This document shows, piece by piece, positions 1 through 6,037 of a DNA stretch of 64,000 nt. The notes below the pieces were generated by a model. The model made no database searches and was not told the origin of the DNA. It was given only the letters and a program-made list of their open reading frames with translations. Where the stretch lies: the NCBI RefSeq assembly GCF_014279755.1, contig NZ_CP047951.1, positions 620,001 through 684,000 on the forward strand. Direction: 5' to 3'. This stretch comes from Synechococcus sp. PROS-U-1 (GTDB taxonomy: Bacteria; Cyanobacteriota; Cyanobacteriia; PCC-6307; Cyanobiaceae). Numbering within the stretch: the first letter of the stretch is position 1; each line of letters opens with the position of its first letter. A program made the translations under genes and the position numbers.

Positions 1-90
1 CCGTGAGGCGATCCTCCTCACAACTTCAAGCTGGCAAAGCTGCTGGCACTGTGACAACAAAAGTGGACAGCTGCTGACTCGTCCAGGCCA

Positions 91-237
91 TCAGCCCTGC
101 TGGTCCGCCGCTTCTTCCTCTGAGCGCAGAAATCTCTTGCGTTGAGCCAACTCAAAGCCGGATGTCTCTGCTGTTTCGCGATGAGGTGTGTTGGTGCTGC
201 TCTTCTCGTCCTGCTGCGCAGGTTTGTCGAGCCCCAT
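91..237 (-). CDS. small hypothetical protein, paralogue of the 679-828 product
   Basis: A 48-residue ORF starting at ATG 237. Its C-terminal part (ELAQRKRFLRSEEEAA) is clearly similar to the C-terminal half of the protein at 679-828 (ESAQRKRYLRSVEQDLA), while the N-terminal halves differ. No recognised domain; it is basic in the middle and acidic at the end, with no membrane segment. The frame stays open upstream to 315, so a longer start is possible. The similarity between two neighbouring small ORFs on the same strand is the main reason to think both are, or were, genes. Function unknown. Confidence 0.4.
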   Translation of the reverse strand: MGLDKPAQQDEKSSTNTPHRETAETSGFELAQRKRFLRSEEEAADQQG

Positions 238-344
238 CAGTAGGGGGTGAATTCCTCTTCGGCTCATTTGTCGTTGGTCGTTATTCAGATCTCGCGTGGT
301 GGCGTTCCGGCCCAACCGCGTGAGATGACGCTATCGACACTTGC

Positions 345-372
345 CTCGGTCTGTTGGCCTCGGTCTGTTGGC
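345..372. repeat. 14-bp tandem repeat, two copies
   Basis: The unit gcctcggtctgttg occurs twice in a row, followed by a decayed third copy (gccttggtcggg). It lies in non-coding accessory DNA and looks like a replication-slippage product. Confidence 0.6.
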
Positions 373-463
373 CTTGGTCGGGTGCTGGTCAAGGGGGGCG
401 CTTGCACGATCCCGGTGCGACGAGGCCGCCTAAGAGAGTTGCTCGCTATGAGCCCCTAGTTCG

Positions 464-682
464 TTGGGGGGAGCGACGGAATTTGCAGCGACTTTTCAGG
501 CAGTTTTCGGTATCCGGAAAATCTGCCGAGAGTCAGTCCATTGGTCTTGCTGGCAACTGACGAGATGCCTGCCGACCCATAAGTGGGAGAACTCCCCAGT
601 GCTCACAAATGTCGATCAGGGTGAGCTGTTGTTTCTGTTTGACGAAGGTGGCGAAGGTCTCTACGTGTGGCCGATGAATTAA
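464..682 (+). CDS. possible small ORF with protein-like C-terminus
   Basis: A plus-strand frame of 72 codons whose last 30 or so residues (for example QGELLFLFDEGGEGLYVW) look like a folded protein, while the beginning is Cys/Trp-rich and unconvincing. A GTG at 599 would give a peptide of only 27 residues. It ends 3' to 3' against the minus-strand gene 679-828 with a 4-nt overlap. It may be a decayed gene end. I do not recognise it. Confidence 0.22.
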   Translation: MGGATEFAATFQAVFGIRKICRESVHWSCWQLTRCLPTHKWENSPVLTNVDQGELLFLFDEGGEGLYVWPMN

Positions 683-828
683 CTCTCAGTGCTCTCTGCG
701 ATCTTGTCGCGCCAATCAGGCCCCAGCTCTGTGGCCAGATCCTGCTCAACAGAACGGAGGTAACGCTTCCGTTGAGCTGACTCCCAACCCAACCATTTGG
801 GAGCTTGCTTTCGCTGTGTAGTTGTCAT
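679..828 (-). CDS. small hypothetical protein (49 aa)
   Basis: A 49-residue protein from ATG 828, basic in the middle with the core SAQRKRYLRSVEQDLA, then an acidic tail. It shares this core with the ORF at 91-237. No membrane segment or known motif. It lies downstream of two overlapping small genes (864-1091 and 1084-1248) on the same strand and could be the third gene of that small operon. Function unknown. Confidence 0.45.
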   Translation of the reverse strand: MTTTQRKQAPKWLGWESAQRKRYLRSVEQDLATELGPDWRDKIAESTES

Positions 829-863
829 GCTCAGAGAATCACAGATCGTTGACCCCGTGCGGG

Positions 864-1091
864 TTAAGAGCAGGTTCTTGCCTGGAAAAGCTTTGTCAGC
901 CACTTGCCAACCAGCTCAGAGGCACCCATCACACCCCTTAAGTGCATAGGAGGGGGGCAGATGCACTGCAGCTTCTCCCGCAGCCCATCCACGTCAACCA
1001 AATGTTGACGCATGTGCTGCTGAACATGGACTGTTTTTGCAGGCAGCCTTATCCCCCCAAATTGGGTTGAAGCGCCCGCACCATTAGCCAT
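864..1091 (-). CDS. small hypothetical protein (75 aa)
   Basis: A 75-residue ORF chosen from ATG 1091 because this start overlaps the stop of the upstream gene 1084-1248 by 8 nt, an arrangement typical of translational coupling. It has a His/Gln-rich central stretch (VHVQQHMRQHL) and three scattered Cys. No recognised domain. The frame continues open upstream to 1115, so the start is not certain. Confidence 0.4.
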   Translation of the reverse strand: MANGAGASTQFGGIRLPAKTVHVQQHMRQHLVDVDGLREKLQCICPPPMHLRGVMGASELVGKWLTKLFQARTCS

Positions 1092-1248
1092 TGCTCTGCT
1101 TGCAAGGGCGTTCACCCCGCTTCAACTTCACCCACATCGCCTTCTCAAGAGCCGTGAGTTTTGGACAGGTTTCATTGAGCACTTCGAGGGCACGCGACTT
1201 GGCATCCCGGATGTACCGCGTCGTCCGGTCAAGTTCGTCAAAGGCCAT
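1084..1248 (-). CDS. small hypothetical protein (54 aa)
   Basis: A 54-residue ORF from ATG 1248 to TAA 1084. The composition is that of a soluble, charged, helical protein: an acidic/basic N-terminal helix (FDELDRTTRYIRDAKSRALE), one Cys in the middle and a basic end. It overlaps the next gene by 8 nt. No family recognised. Its regular hydrophobic spacing and the overlapping downstream start make it more likely real than chance. Confidence 0.5.
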   Translation of the reverse strand: MAFDELDRTTRYIRDAKSRALEVLNETCPKLTALEKAMWVKLKRGERPCKQSNG

Positions 1249-1518
1249 AACTATTGGATAGGTATGACTACCAAGTTAAAAACTCTGAAAAATGCGACTT
1301 GCATCAAGTGACACAGAATGGACTCCCCCTGAGGGGATGCTGTGGAAGATCACCTTAAAAACATGCTATCGCTGTGCTTCTAACAAAAGCTTTGCAGCGA
1401 ATGCTCGATGTTGATCAATTCAAGAAGATGCTTCAGGCTAGTGGCATGTTGATTGTGTTTTCCTAAGGCATTACTGCTCCGGTGGTAAGTCAGTTTTGTA
1501 GTCGATTTGTAGCCATGT

Positions 1519-2217
1519 TTAAGCGGCTATACGCTGTTCAATGGGTGTGAAGTCCCACCCAATCGGTGACTGAATTTGGTTCAGCTTTCGGTGCTCTTCG
1601 AATAGATCTTCGATTTCCTTGCAGGCTGTGCAGTATGCCGCCCACCCAATCATTCTTCGTGGATTTGCTCGCCCACGCTTGTCAATCGCTTGATCAACGG
1701 TGACTCCTTCTGTTTCTGCTTGTTCAAATGCACTAAGTAATGGAATTTGTGCGTCTAGAACCTTTATGTCGAATCCTTGAAGCAATTCTTTGGCTTTTTC
1801 AGCTGCAGCTTCTTTGCGTGAATCAACTTTCACAAGTAGTGCAGCGTAGGGGATCTTGTATTGCTTCAGCATCTGTGACATTTCAACAGTTAATTCGATT
1901 GATCTGCTCTGCGTAGTAGTGGGCAGCAGAATAAAATCGGCTCCCTCTACTAAGTTTTTCATTTCTTCTTCGTTGCTGCTTGCTTGTCCATCTGTGACAA
2001 TAATCTCTGCCAATCGAGTGGCTTTGGCAGCCGCTTCAATCGGCACGACTGGGCAGGGCAAGAGTCCTCTGGCGCCATAAGCAGTGGCTGATCTGTTCCG
2101 GTCGGCATCAACCAGGACTACCCGTTTTTGTTGATGGCTCCAGGTTGCTGCTATATGAACGCTGCTACACGTTTTGGCAACTCCACCTTTCTGGCCAAAA
2201 ACAGTGATGAACATCAC
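1519..2217 (-). CDS. ParA/MinD-family ATPase, solitary
   Basis: A 232-residue protein of the ParA/Soj/MinD family of deviant Walker ATPases, which move plasmids, chromosomes or protein cargo. The N-terminus carries the signature KGGVAKT (about residues 10-16), followed by VVLVDADRNRSA (switch I region) and a degenerate Walker B segment (IIVTDGQA) where most relatives have IIDTPP. Length fits a short ParA without an HTH extension. No ParB, CopG/RHH partner or centromere-like repeat lies nearby; its neighbours are only tiny ORFs. It could come from an integrated plasmid or a mobile island. The family call is firm; the cargo is unknown. Confidence 0.85.
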   Translation of the reverse strand: MMFITVFGQKGGVAKTCSSVHIAATWSHQQKRVVLVDADRNRSATAYGARGLLPCPVVPIEAAAKATRLAEIIVTDGQASSNEEEMKNLVEGADFILLPTTTQSRSIELTVEMSQMLKQYKIPYAALLVKVDSRKEAAAEKAKELLQGFDIKVLDAQIPLLSAFEQAETEGVTVDQAIDKRGRANPRRMIGWAAYCTACKEIEDLFEEHRKLNQIQSPIGWDFTPIEQRIAA

Positions 2218-2394
2218 GCAGCGACTAATGACTCCTTAAAGGATCGCGTTTTTTTTCTGGAAGGCAATACGTGGGTTATTGCTCCTACCGCGATGACAGC
2301 GTCAGTCAGCTACGGGTCCCCAAGTCATTTTCAGACAGCGCAACCACCTTCCTTAAGAGGTATGGGCGACTGTGGGCTTCGTCTGCGAACTGCC

Positions 2395-2421
2395 AAAAAA
2401 AGGAGAGGTCCTACCCTCTCC
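2395..2421 (-). terminator. intrinsic terminator, minus strand
   Basis: Read on the minus strand: a perfect 7-bp stem (GGAGAGG / CCTCTCC) with a 6-nt loop, followed immediately by seven T. No accepted CDS ends just before it, so it may close a non-coding transcript or read-through from 2789-2968. Confidence 0.65.
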
Positions 2422-2533
2422 CTGCGCGACGCATCACCCCCTCGCCAAAAGGGAGCAATCACACATTGACGTAAGAAATACCTATTAGTGGTTGCCATGA
2501 CGACCAAAAGAGTACTGAGGTCAGGAACCCACG

Positions 2534-2559
2534 AAAAAGGAGGCTCCCTATTCCCTCCT
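2534..2559 (-). terminator. probable intrinsic terminator, minus strand
   Basis: On the minus strand a 5-6 bp stem (AGGAGG / CCTCC[T]) with a 10-nt loop runs into five T. It is weaker than the hairpin at 2395-2421. It is the first terminator-like structure downstream of the gene 2789-2968. Confidence 0.45.
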
Positions 2560-2788
2560 CTGGTGATCTATTCGCCCCTCCTCGAAGGGATGAGCTGACG
2601 GTCGCTATTCAACGGCTCCTATCCCATCGGTAGAAGAGTCCATTGGTTAGTCGTTCCGGAGATTCCTCTCAGGTGAAACCACCAGTCAATTGACCATGTC
2701 GTTCCTGGGGCAATGAAGTCGTAACCCTGGGCTTGATCTGCTCAACGCGTGTCTTGTTACTGAACGGATCGATCTCTTCGCGGTCTGG

Positions 2789-2968
2789 TCAGAACAACCA
2801 GGCCCCCAACAGCACGCCGATCACCAGACCTTTCAGCCAGACCAGCGCAGCCATCTGGTACTCGGAGAGACCGAGCTTTCCCTTGATCCAGAAGAAGACC
2901 TTCTTGTCTGCGAAGACGACAGCGCGGACCGGTTTCCACGGAGCAAGACCATTCAGACGCCAGCTCAT
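2789..2968 (-). CDS. small single-span membrane protein (59 aa)
   Basis: A 59-residue protein from ATG 2968. The N-terminal half is basic and aromatic (WKPVRAVVFADKKVFFW); the C-terminal half holds one hydrophobic helix (about residues 37-58, ending VIGVLLGAWLF) that closes the protein. This layout suggests a cytoplasmic N-terminus with a C-terminal anchor. No named family recognised. Start chosen for the compact product; the frame is open 17 codons further upstream. It is one of several tiny membrane proteins in this accessory stretch. Confidence 0.6.
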   Translation of the reverse strand: MSWRLNGLAPWKPVRAVVFADKKVFFWIKGKLGLSEYQMAALVWLKGLVIGVLLGAWLF

Positions 2969-3041
2969 CAGTATTTGACGGCAGTTAATCGCTGTATAGC
3001 GACGGCCCTCACAAATCAACCAGTTGGTGGAAAGCAGCTAC

Positions 3042-3119
3042 CGCCAACACCTCAAGAAGCGATCCAAGCTCTGGGCACCCACCTGGCAGAAGGAAATGGG
3101 TTGGGCACCTGAGGCTGGA
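3042..3119 (+). pseudogene. truncated copy of the Cys-rich small protein gene at 4461-4691
   Basis: Twenty-six codons match the last 26 residues of the product at 4461-4691 at 23 positions (shared core KLWAPT, QKEMGWAPEAG). The changed residues include two Cys, now Ser and Trp, so a putative metal or disulfide ligand set is lost. The 5' three-quarters of the gene are absent and no start is available. The fragment ends 5 bp before the left tRNA-Arg repeat at 3125, so truncation and island insertion may be connected. Confidence 0.7.
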
Positions 3120-3124
3120 ACTGA

Positions 3125-3175
3125 ACGCCCCCTGATGGATTCGAACCATCGACCGACTGCTTAGAAGGCAGTTGC
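3125..3175. repeat. left attachment-site repeat (3' part of tRNA-Arg)
   Basis: Fifty-one bases identical to 7338-7388, in direct orientation. It contains the tRNA-Arg 3' acceptor strand, the T arm, variable loop and anticodon arm, but after base 3175 the sequence no longer matches the tRNA, so the D arm and 5' acceptor strand are missing and it is not a functional tRNA. This is the classic footprint of a tyrosine-recombinase element integrated into a tRNA 3' end. Confidence 0.85.
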
Positions 3176-3600
3176 CCCTTGCTGCGGTGTTGCCGCTTGG
3201 ATCCTCTGGCACCTCTCCGGAATCTTCGGAGGGCCAGGCACTAGGGCTCTCATTTGTGGTGCGGTGGTTTCTGTGAAGGTGTGGGGCTGGGTTTCTGACT
3301 ATCGACAGGCAAAGAAAAAACGGCTTCCGGCTAGGGCCGATCTGACGGAATGCCCCTTTGTCGGTGGTTGGCTGACGGCTGAGCGGTATCGAAAGCGCCA
3401 GTCCGTAATCGGTGGCTAGAAGCGTTTAGCCATGCCTGAAGACCAGTGATTGCTCCTCTGTCGTCAGTGCTGGCGAGAATTATGCGACTTTTCTCGTTGC
3501 CTAAATCCCGGGGCGCTGACTTGCATATGCCGGTCGGTGGGAGCGAGCTTTTTGGGGGTGTCGATATCCGAGCGAAAGATGGTTTGTCTGAGTGAGGGCT
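3176..3600. other. gene-poor stretch inside the island
   Basis: No well-supported gene. A plus-strand frame from GTG 3273 to TAG 3419 encodes 48 residues with a plausible basic C-terminal half (ECPFVGGWLTAERYRKRQ), but the opposite strand is open over the same bases, so neither is accepted. A short inverted repeat (ctccgg/ccggag type) lies near 3215-3232. Confidence 0.3.
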
Positions 3601-3647
3601 CAAAGAGGAAGGCCGCCCTTCCCGGTGGAAAGACGGCCTAGCTCGCT
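3601..3647 (-). terminator. intrinsic terminator, copy 1 of a 47-bp repeat
   Basis: Read on the minus strand, a 13-bp stem with a 4-nt loop (arms AGGCCGTCTTTCC and GGAAGGGCGGCCT) runs into TTCCTCTTTG. It lies 36 nt downstream of the small gene 3683-3817. A second copy at 3956-4002 differs at only two positions, and the two changes form one base pair (T-A here, C-G there), which supports the RNA hairpin. Confidence 0.7.
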
Positions 3648-3682
3648 TATGCAGGGTTAGTCGACCATTAGGGCGATCGGCC

Positions 3683-3817
3683 TCAAGTCGCTACACCCAC
3701 AACGACAGTTGCAATAGAAACGACGATCCCTCCCCACTTCACCCATTCCGTGTCGTGATCATGAGTGTTGGCGAAGAGGAGAGCGCCAAGCTGAATAACA
3801 ACAAGCTTTTCGAACAT
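3683..3817 (-). CDS. small single-span membrane protein (44 aa)
   Basis: A 44-residue protein from ATG 3817. It has a hydrophobic N-terminal stretch (about residues 5-15), a polar His/Asp-rich middle (ANTHDHDTEW, about 16-25), then a C-terminal transmembrane helix (GGIVVSIATVVVGVA, about 29-43). The middle could bind a metal or simply form a short loop. A good terminator follows, as expected for a monocistronic gene. No family recognised. Confidence 0.55.
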   Translation of the reverse strand: MFEKLVVIQLGALLFANTHDHDTEWVKWGGIVVSIATVVVGVAT

Positions 3818-3955
3818 GACAGAAGAGCCAATGGCCGTCTTTTTGTAACCGGTGGAACGTGTTCGTGAAGTTACAGATGTTCTCGAATTATGTATTGCTC
3901 GTTACTTTTTTGCCTCTATTGTTCGGCCTTGTCTCCAGGCGCAAGATCTAATGCC

Positions 3956-4002
3956 CAAAGAGGAAGGCCGCCCCTCCCGGTGGAGAGACGGCCTAGCTCG
4001 CT
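3956..4002 (-). terminator. intrinsic terminator, copy 2 of the 47-bp repeat
   Basis: The same hairpin as 3601-3647 with a compensatory pair change in the stem and the same T-rich trailer (TTCCTCTTTG on the minus strand). It lies about 60 nt downstream of the small gene 4060-4191 and would end the putative two-gene operon 4415-4060. Confidence 0.7.
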
Positions 4003-4059
4003 CGTTTGTGCATGGTTCAACCCATCACTGCTGAAGAGAGAAAGGGTCGAAGCTTCTGG

Positions 4060-4191
4060 CTAGAGGCGCCCTGGGGCCATTTGCTCTAGGTGTTGGGTCG
4101 TTTTCTCCGAGGGCACCTGAGACGGTGCAAGTGGAGCGTCGAATGGCGTGGCGTACCAGTGCGTGCCTACCAAAGGACCAACCCAGGTCAT
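4060..4191 (-). CDS. small hypothetical protein (43 aa)
   Basis: A 43-residue ORF from ATG 4191 to TAG 4060. Pro-rich and polar, with no transmembrane segment. The case for it being a gene is positional: its ATG overlaps the TGA of the upstream ORF 4188-4415 in an ATGA junction, and a strong terminator follows. No family recognised. Confidence 0.38.
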   Translation of the reverse strand: MTWVGPLVGTHWYATPFDAPLAPSQVPSEKTTQHLEQMAPGRL

Positions 4192-4415
4192 TTTTGAGAC
4201 TGTTGGAGCAGGGGCCAGAAAGTCAGTCTGCTTCTTGGATCTGCTCGGTTGGACCGTCGTCTCTCATGAACGCCTCCGATCTCGATGCACTCAGTTTTGT
4301 GCCTTGAAGGCACAAAGTCATCGGCATTAAGGCGCATTGCCTTGATGGCCCGAGCGATCGATCTTTGGGGTGGCGTGCCTGGCTGCCCTCGCAGTTGGTT
4401 CCACTGCTTGACCAT
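4188..4415 (-). CDS. small basic hypothetical protein (75 aa)
   Basis: A 75-residue, strongly basic ORF from ATG 4415 with the N-terminal motif MVKQWNQLRGQPGTPPQRS, a helical stretch (ARAIKAMRLNADDF) and an Arg-rich C-terminal half. Its stop overlaps the next ORF by 4 nt. Upstream, between this gene and the divergent gene at 4461, lies a small perfect dyad (agtac-taat-gtact, 4433-4446) that could be an operator. No domain recognised; it could bind nucleic acid, but that is only suggested by charge. Confidence 0.38.
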   Translation of the reverse strand: MVKQWNQLRGQPGTPPQRSIARAIKAMRLNADDFVPSRHKTECIEIGGVHERRRSNRADPRSRLTFWPLLQQSQK

Positions 4416-4460
4416 CCACCACTGCGCCGGCTAGTACTAATGTACTGATGCTGGGTGGCG

Positions 4461-4691
4461 ATGGAGGAGTGGGACTTCGTTGATGAGCGAGATCTGCAGA
4501 ACTGGAAAGGCGGTGTGGTCTGCATGACCTGCCAACACTTCACCTATGGCGTCGACCAGCACTGCCACACGATGGTGGGCTGCAACCTCAGGCAGAAGCA
4601 GCTCCAGCAGGGACAGCACCTAAAGAAGCGGTGCAAGCTCTGGGCACCGACCTGTCAGAAGGAAATGGGCTGGGCTCCAGAGGCGGGATGA
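4461..4691 (+). CDS. Cys-rich small protein, putative metal-binding (76 aa)
   Basis: A 76-residue protein from ATG 4461, acidic at the start and basic at the end. It has a CMTCQH motif (about residues 21-26), then HCH (about 34-36), then single Cys near positions 41, 57 and 65. The CxxC and His/Cys pattern suggests a zinc or iron-sulfur site, or thiol chemistry. A truncated copy lacking two of the Cys lies at 3042-3119 beside the left att repeat. No named family recognised. The frame also opens from GTG 4455. Confidence 0.6.
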   Translation: MEEWDFVDERDLQNWKGGVVCMTCQHFTYGVDQHCHTMVGCNLRQKQLQQGQHLKKRCKLWAPTCQKEMGWAPEAG

Positions 4692-4778
4692 AACCAGGAA
4701 GCTGATCAATGAGTCGCTGGGTTGTTGAAAAACTGACAACCACCTGAGGTTCAGCTCGACAGATTGCATGGACGAGCC

Positions 4779-4958
4779 ATGCAAAACAAAACGAGCGAAT
4801 CTTTGGAAGTCATTGCTGCAATCGTCGTCACTGCGGGGCTGGTTGGCGGAAACATGCTGCTGTTTGCATCCCTGCGGACAGACAACAGGGTTAAGCCTCC
4901 AGACCCTCCAGCGCGCACTGCTCCCGAAGCTCGTTCAGCGTTTGGTGAACAGCCGTAG
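4779..4958 (+). CDS. small membrane-anchored protein (59 aa)
   Basis: A 59-residue protein from ATG 4779. After a short polar N-terminus there is one hydrophobic helix (VIAAIVVTAGLVGGNMLLFA, about residues 10-29), then a polar, Pro-rich C-terminal tail (PPDPPARTAPEAR). A type II-like or anchored topology is likely. A TTG at 4764 is an alternative start. No family recognised. Confidence 0.5.
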   Translation: MQNKTSESLEVIAAIVVTAGLVGGNMLLFASLRTDNRVKPPDPPARTAPEARSAFGEQP

Positions 4959-5016
4959 ACGTTGTGGGCTCGATGGCTGTGACCAATCAATAGACAGGGG
5001 CAGCACCTGAAGCTGG

Positions 5017-5154
5017 TTACCCCCCAAACGGCAACCAACCGGGAAGAAGACCTGCACGGGATAGGCCGAAGACCATTGCAACCACCCCAAGCTTGATTCC
5101 CGCCAGGATTCCTGCGTACTTCCAGCTGAACAACGTTTTTGTCTGGGAGGTCAC
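5017..5154 (-). CDS. small single-span membrane protein (45 aa)
   Basis: A 45-residue ORF from GTG 5154. It has a short polar N-terminus (TSQTKTLFSWKY), a hydrophobic helix (AGILAGIKLGVVAMVFGLS, about residues 14-32) and a C-terminal amphipathic end (AGLLPGWLPFGG). Strong helix and aromatic boundary residues argue for a real membrane peptide. The GTG start and the lack of a clear ribosome site leave some doubt. No family recognised. Confidence 0.45.
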   Translation of the reverse strand: MTSQTKTLFSWKYAGILAGIKLGVVAMVFGLSRAGLLPGWLPFGG

Positions 5155-5316
5155 TTCGAATACTCAGTCCAAAACATCATGCGCCACTGACGAGTTGTTC
5201 TCCTGCGCCGCGACGCTGCCGAGCAACGCTGGAAAGAGCTTCTGCGGTTGGGCTGAGCTCCCACTGACCCTGCTTGGGGTGCTGAGGTTGAGCCCTAACT
5301 CTCTGGCATAAATAAA

Positions 5317-5338
5317 CCCCGCCATTGCTGACGGGGTG
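5317..5338 (-). terminator. intrinsic terminator, copy 1 of a 22-bp hairpin repeat
   Basis: On the minus strand CCCCGTCAGCAATGGCGGGG folds into a CCCCG/CGGGG stem and is followed by TTTATTTATG. It lies 40 nt downstream of the small gene 5378-5533. The 22 bases are identical at 5595-5616. Confidence 0.65.
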
Positions 5339-5377
5339 ATGCTCGTACTGTATGTCTGAAAAAAGTTTCTAATTAAC

Positions 5378-5533
5378 TTATTCGGAACAGTATTCAGGTA
5401 CTTCGCGGTACGGGGGATATCTGCCCTTGTAGCATTCAAAAAATATTTTTAGGACGCCAAACATCATAATGCCAATCAATGTCAACTTACCGGTAAAGAC
5501 AAGTCTTTTCAACCATGCACGTGGCTTCTGCAT
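5378..5533 (-). CDS. small single-span membrane protein (51 aa)
   Basis: A 51-residue protein from ATG 5533 to TAA 5378. It has a basic N-terminus (KPRAWLKRLVFTGK), one transmembrane helix (LTLIGIMMFGVLKIFF, about residues 17-32) and a polar tail with two Cys and a Tyr/Pro-rich segment (CYKGRYPPYREV). The positive-inside rule puts the N-terminus in the cytoplasm and the Cys-containing tail outside. A terminator follows. The coherent topology and compact cistron make this one of the better small genes here. No named family recognised. Confidence 0.6.
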   Translation of the reverse strand: MQKPRAWLKRLVFTGKLTLIGIMMFGVLKIFFECYKGRYPPYREVPEYCSE

Positions 5534-5594
5534 GAATCGAGTTTAGATTTAGAACTGGAAACTGCAAGCCTTGTGGTGTAAAAGCACAAACTCG

Positions 5595-5616
5595 CCCCGC
5601 CATTGCTGACGGGGTG
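5595..5616 (-). terminator. intrinsic terminator, copy 2 of the 22-bp hairpin repeat
   Basis: Identical to the hairpin at 5317-5338, read on the minus strand and followed by CGAGTTTGTGCTTTT. It lies about 90 nt downstream of the gene 5708-6037. The trailing T tract is weaker than in copy 1. Confidence 0.5.
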
Positions 5617-5707
5617 GTGTGTGTGAGGTTTTGTCGGGAGATGGATAGCGACAATCACAACGCCCCCTGCTTTTCCCTTGCGGGTTTTTATTGCTTTCCG
5701 TTCATTG

Positions 5708-6037
5708 CTATTTATAATCGCTAAGTTTGCGTCTATAAATTCCCCTTTCGCTATCTCTTTTTTTCTGCTGCAGGCATCGTTTCTTCTTAATATAAAGATC
5801 CTCAAAGTACAAATACTTCATGCTTTTGGGCGAGATTCTTGAGTCTATAATCCATAAAATGTTCTTCAATGCATACATAAAGAGCGTTGAGAAAAAGAAT
5901 GTTTTAATCAAGATCTTGACGGCTATTTCTAATGGTTCAGGCTTTTGCAGGACGAGGATAAATACGAAAATTGATATGGCGGCTCCCCATATCAACGCTT
6001 CCTTAAAGCTTGTCTGTCCCCAAAACTGCCTTAACAT
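5708..6037 (-). CDS. AT-rich two-span membrane protein (109 aa)
   Basis: A 109-residue protein from ATG 6037. It has two hydrophobic segments (ALIWGAAISIFVFILVLQ, about residues 14-31, and a second at about 41-65 including TFFFSTLFMYALKNILWII) and a Lys/Arg-rich cytoplasmic tail (IKKKRCLQQKKRD). Base composition is markedly AT-rich against the rest of the window, so this piece probably came from an AT-rich donor such as phage or another lineage. It is followed by a terminator at 5595-5616. No family recognised. Confidence 0.6.
   Translation of the reverse strand: MLRQFWGQTSFKEALIWGAAISIFVFILVLQKPEPLEIAVKILIKTFFFSTLFMYALKNILWIIDSRISPKSMKYLYFEDLYIKKKRCLQQKKRDSERGIYRRKLSDYK

Larger units (their letters stand above)
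2218..2788. other. gene-poor stretch with two minus-strand hairpins
   Basis: No convincing gene is seen between the ParA gene and the small membrane protein gene at 2789-2968. Two terminator-like hairpins facing the minus strand (2395-2421 and 2534-2559) lie only about 115 nt apart. A small RNA, or two nested 3' ends, could account for this. Longer ORFs crossing the hairpins are low-complexity and were not accepted. Confidence 0.4.

Noticed and set aside
1380-1466. Tiny plus-strand frame ending at 1466 (about 31 residues from a GTG)
   Set aside because: Too short, no ribosome site, and no conservation evidence; it could be a peptide but cannot be supported.
3009-3212. Minus-strand ORF running through the left tRNA fragment
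   Set aside because: The reading contains the MVRIHQGA string that translated tRNA-Arg sequence gives; it is a tRNA artefact. Although the frame would join the terminase remnant in an excised circle, nothing shows that this is coding.
3331-3603. 90-residue minus-strand ORF
   Set aside because: Low-complexity basic sequence with other open frames on both strands over the same bases; no neighbour or start signal supports it.
4990-5012. Third match to the Cys-rich gene (ggggcagcacctgaag)
   Set aside because: Only about 18 bases match the 4608-4625 region; too short to call a gene fragment.
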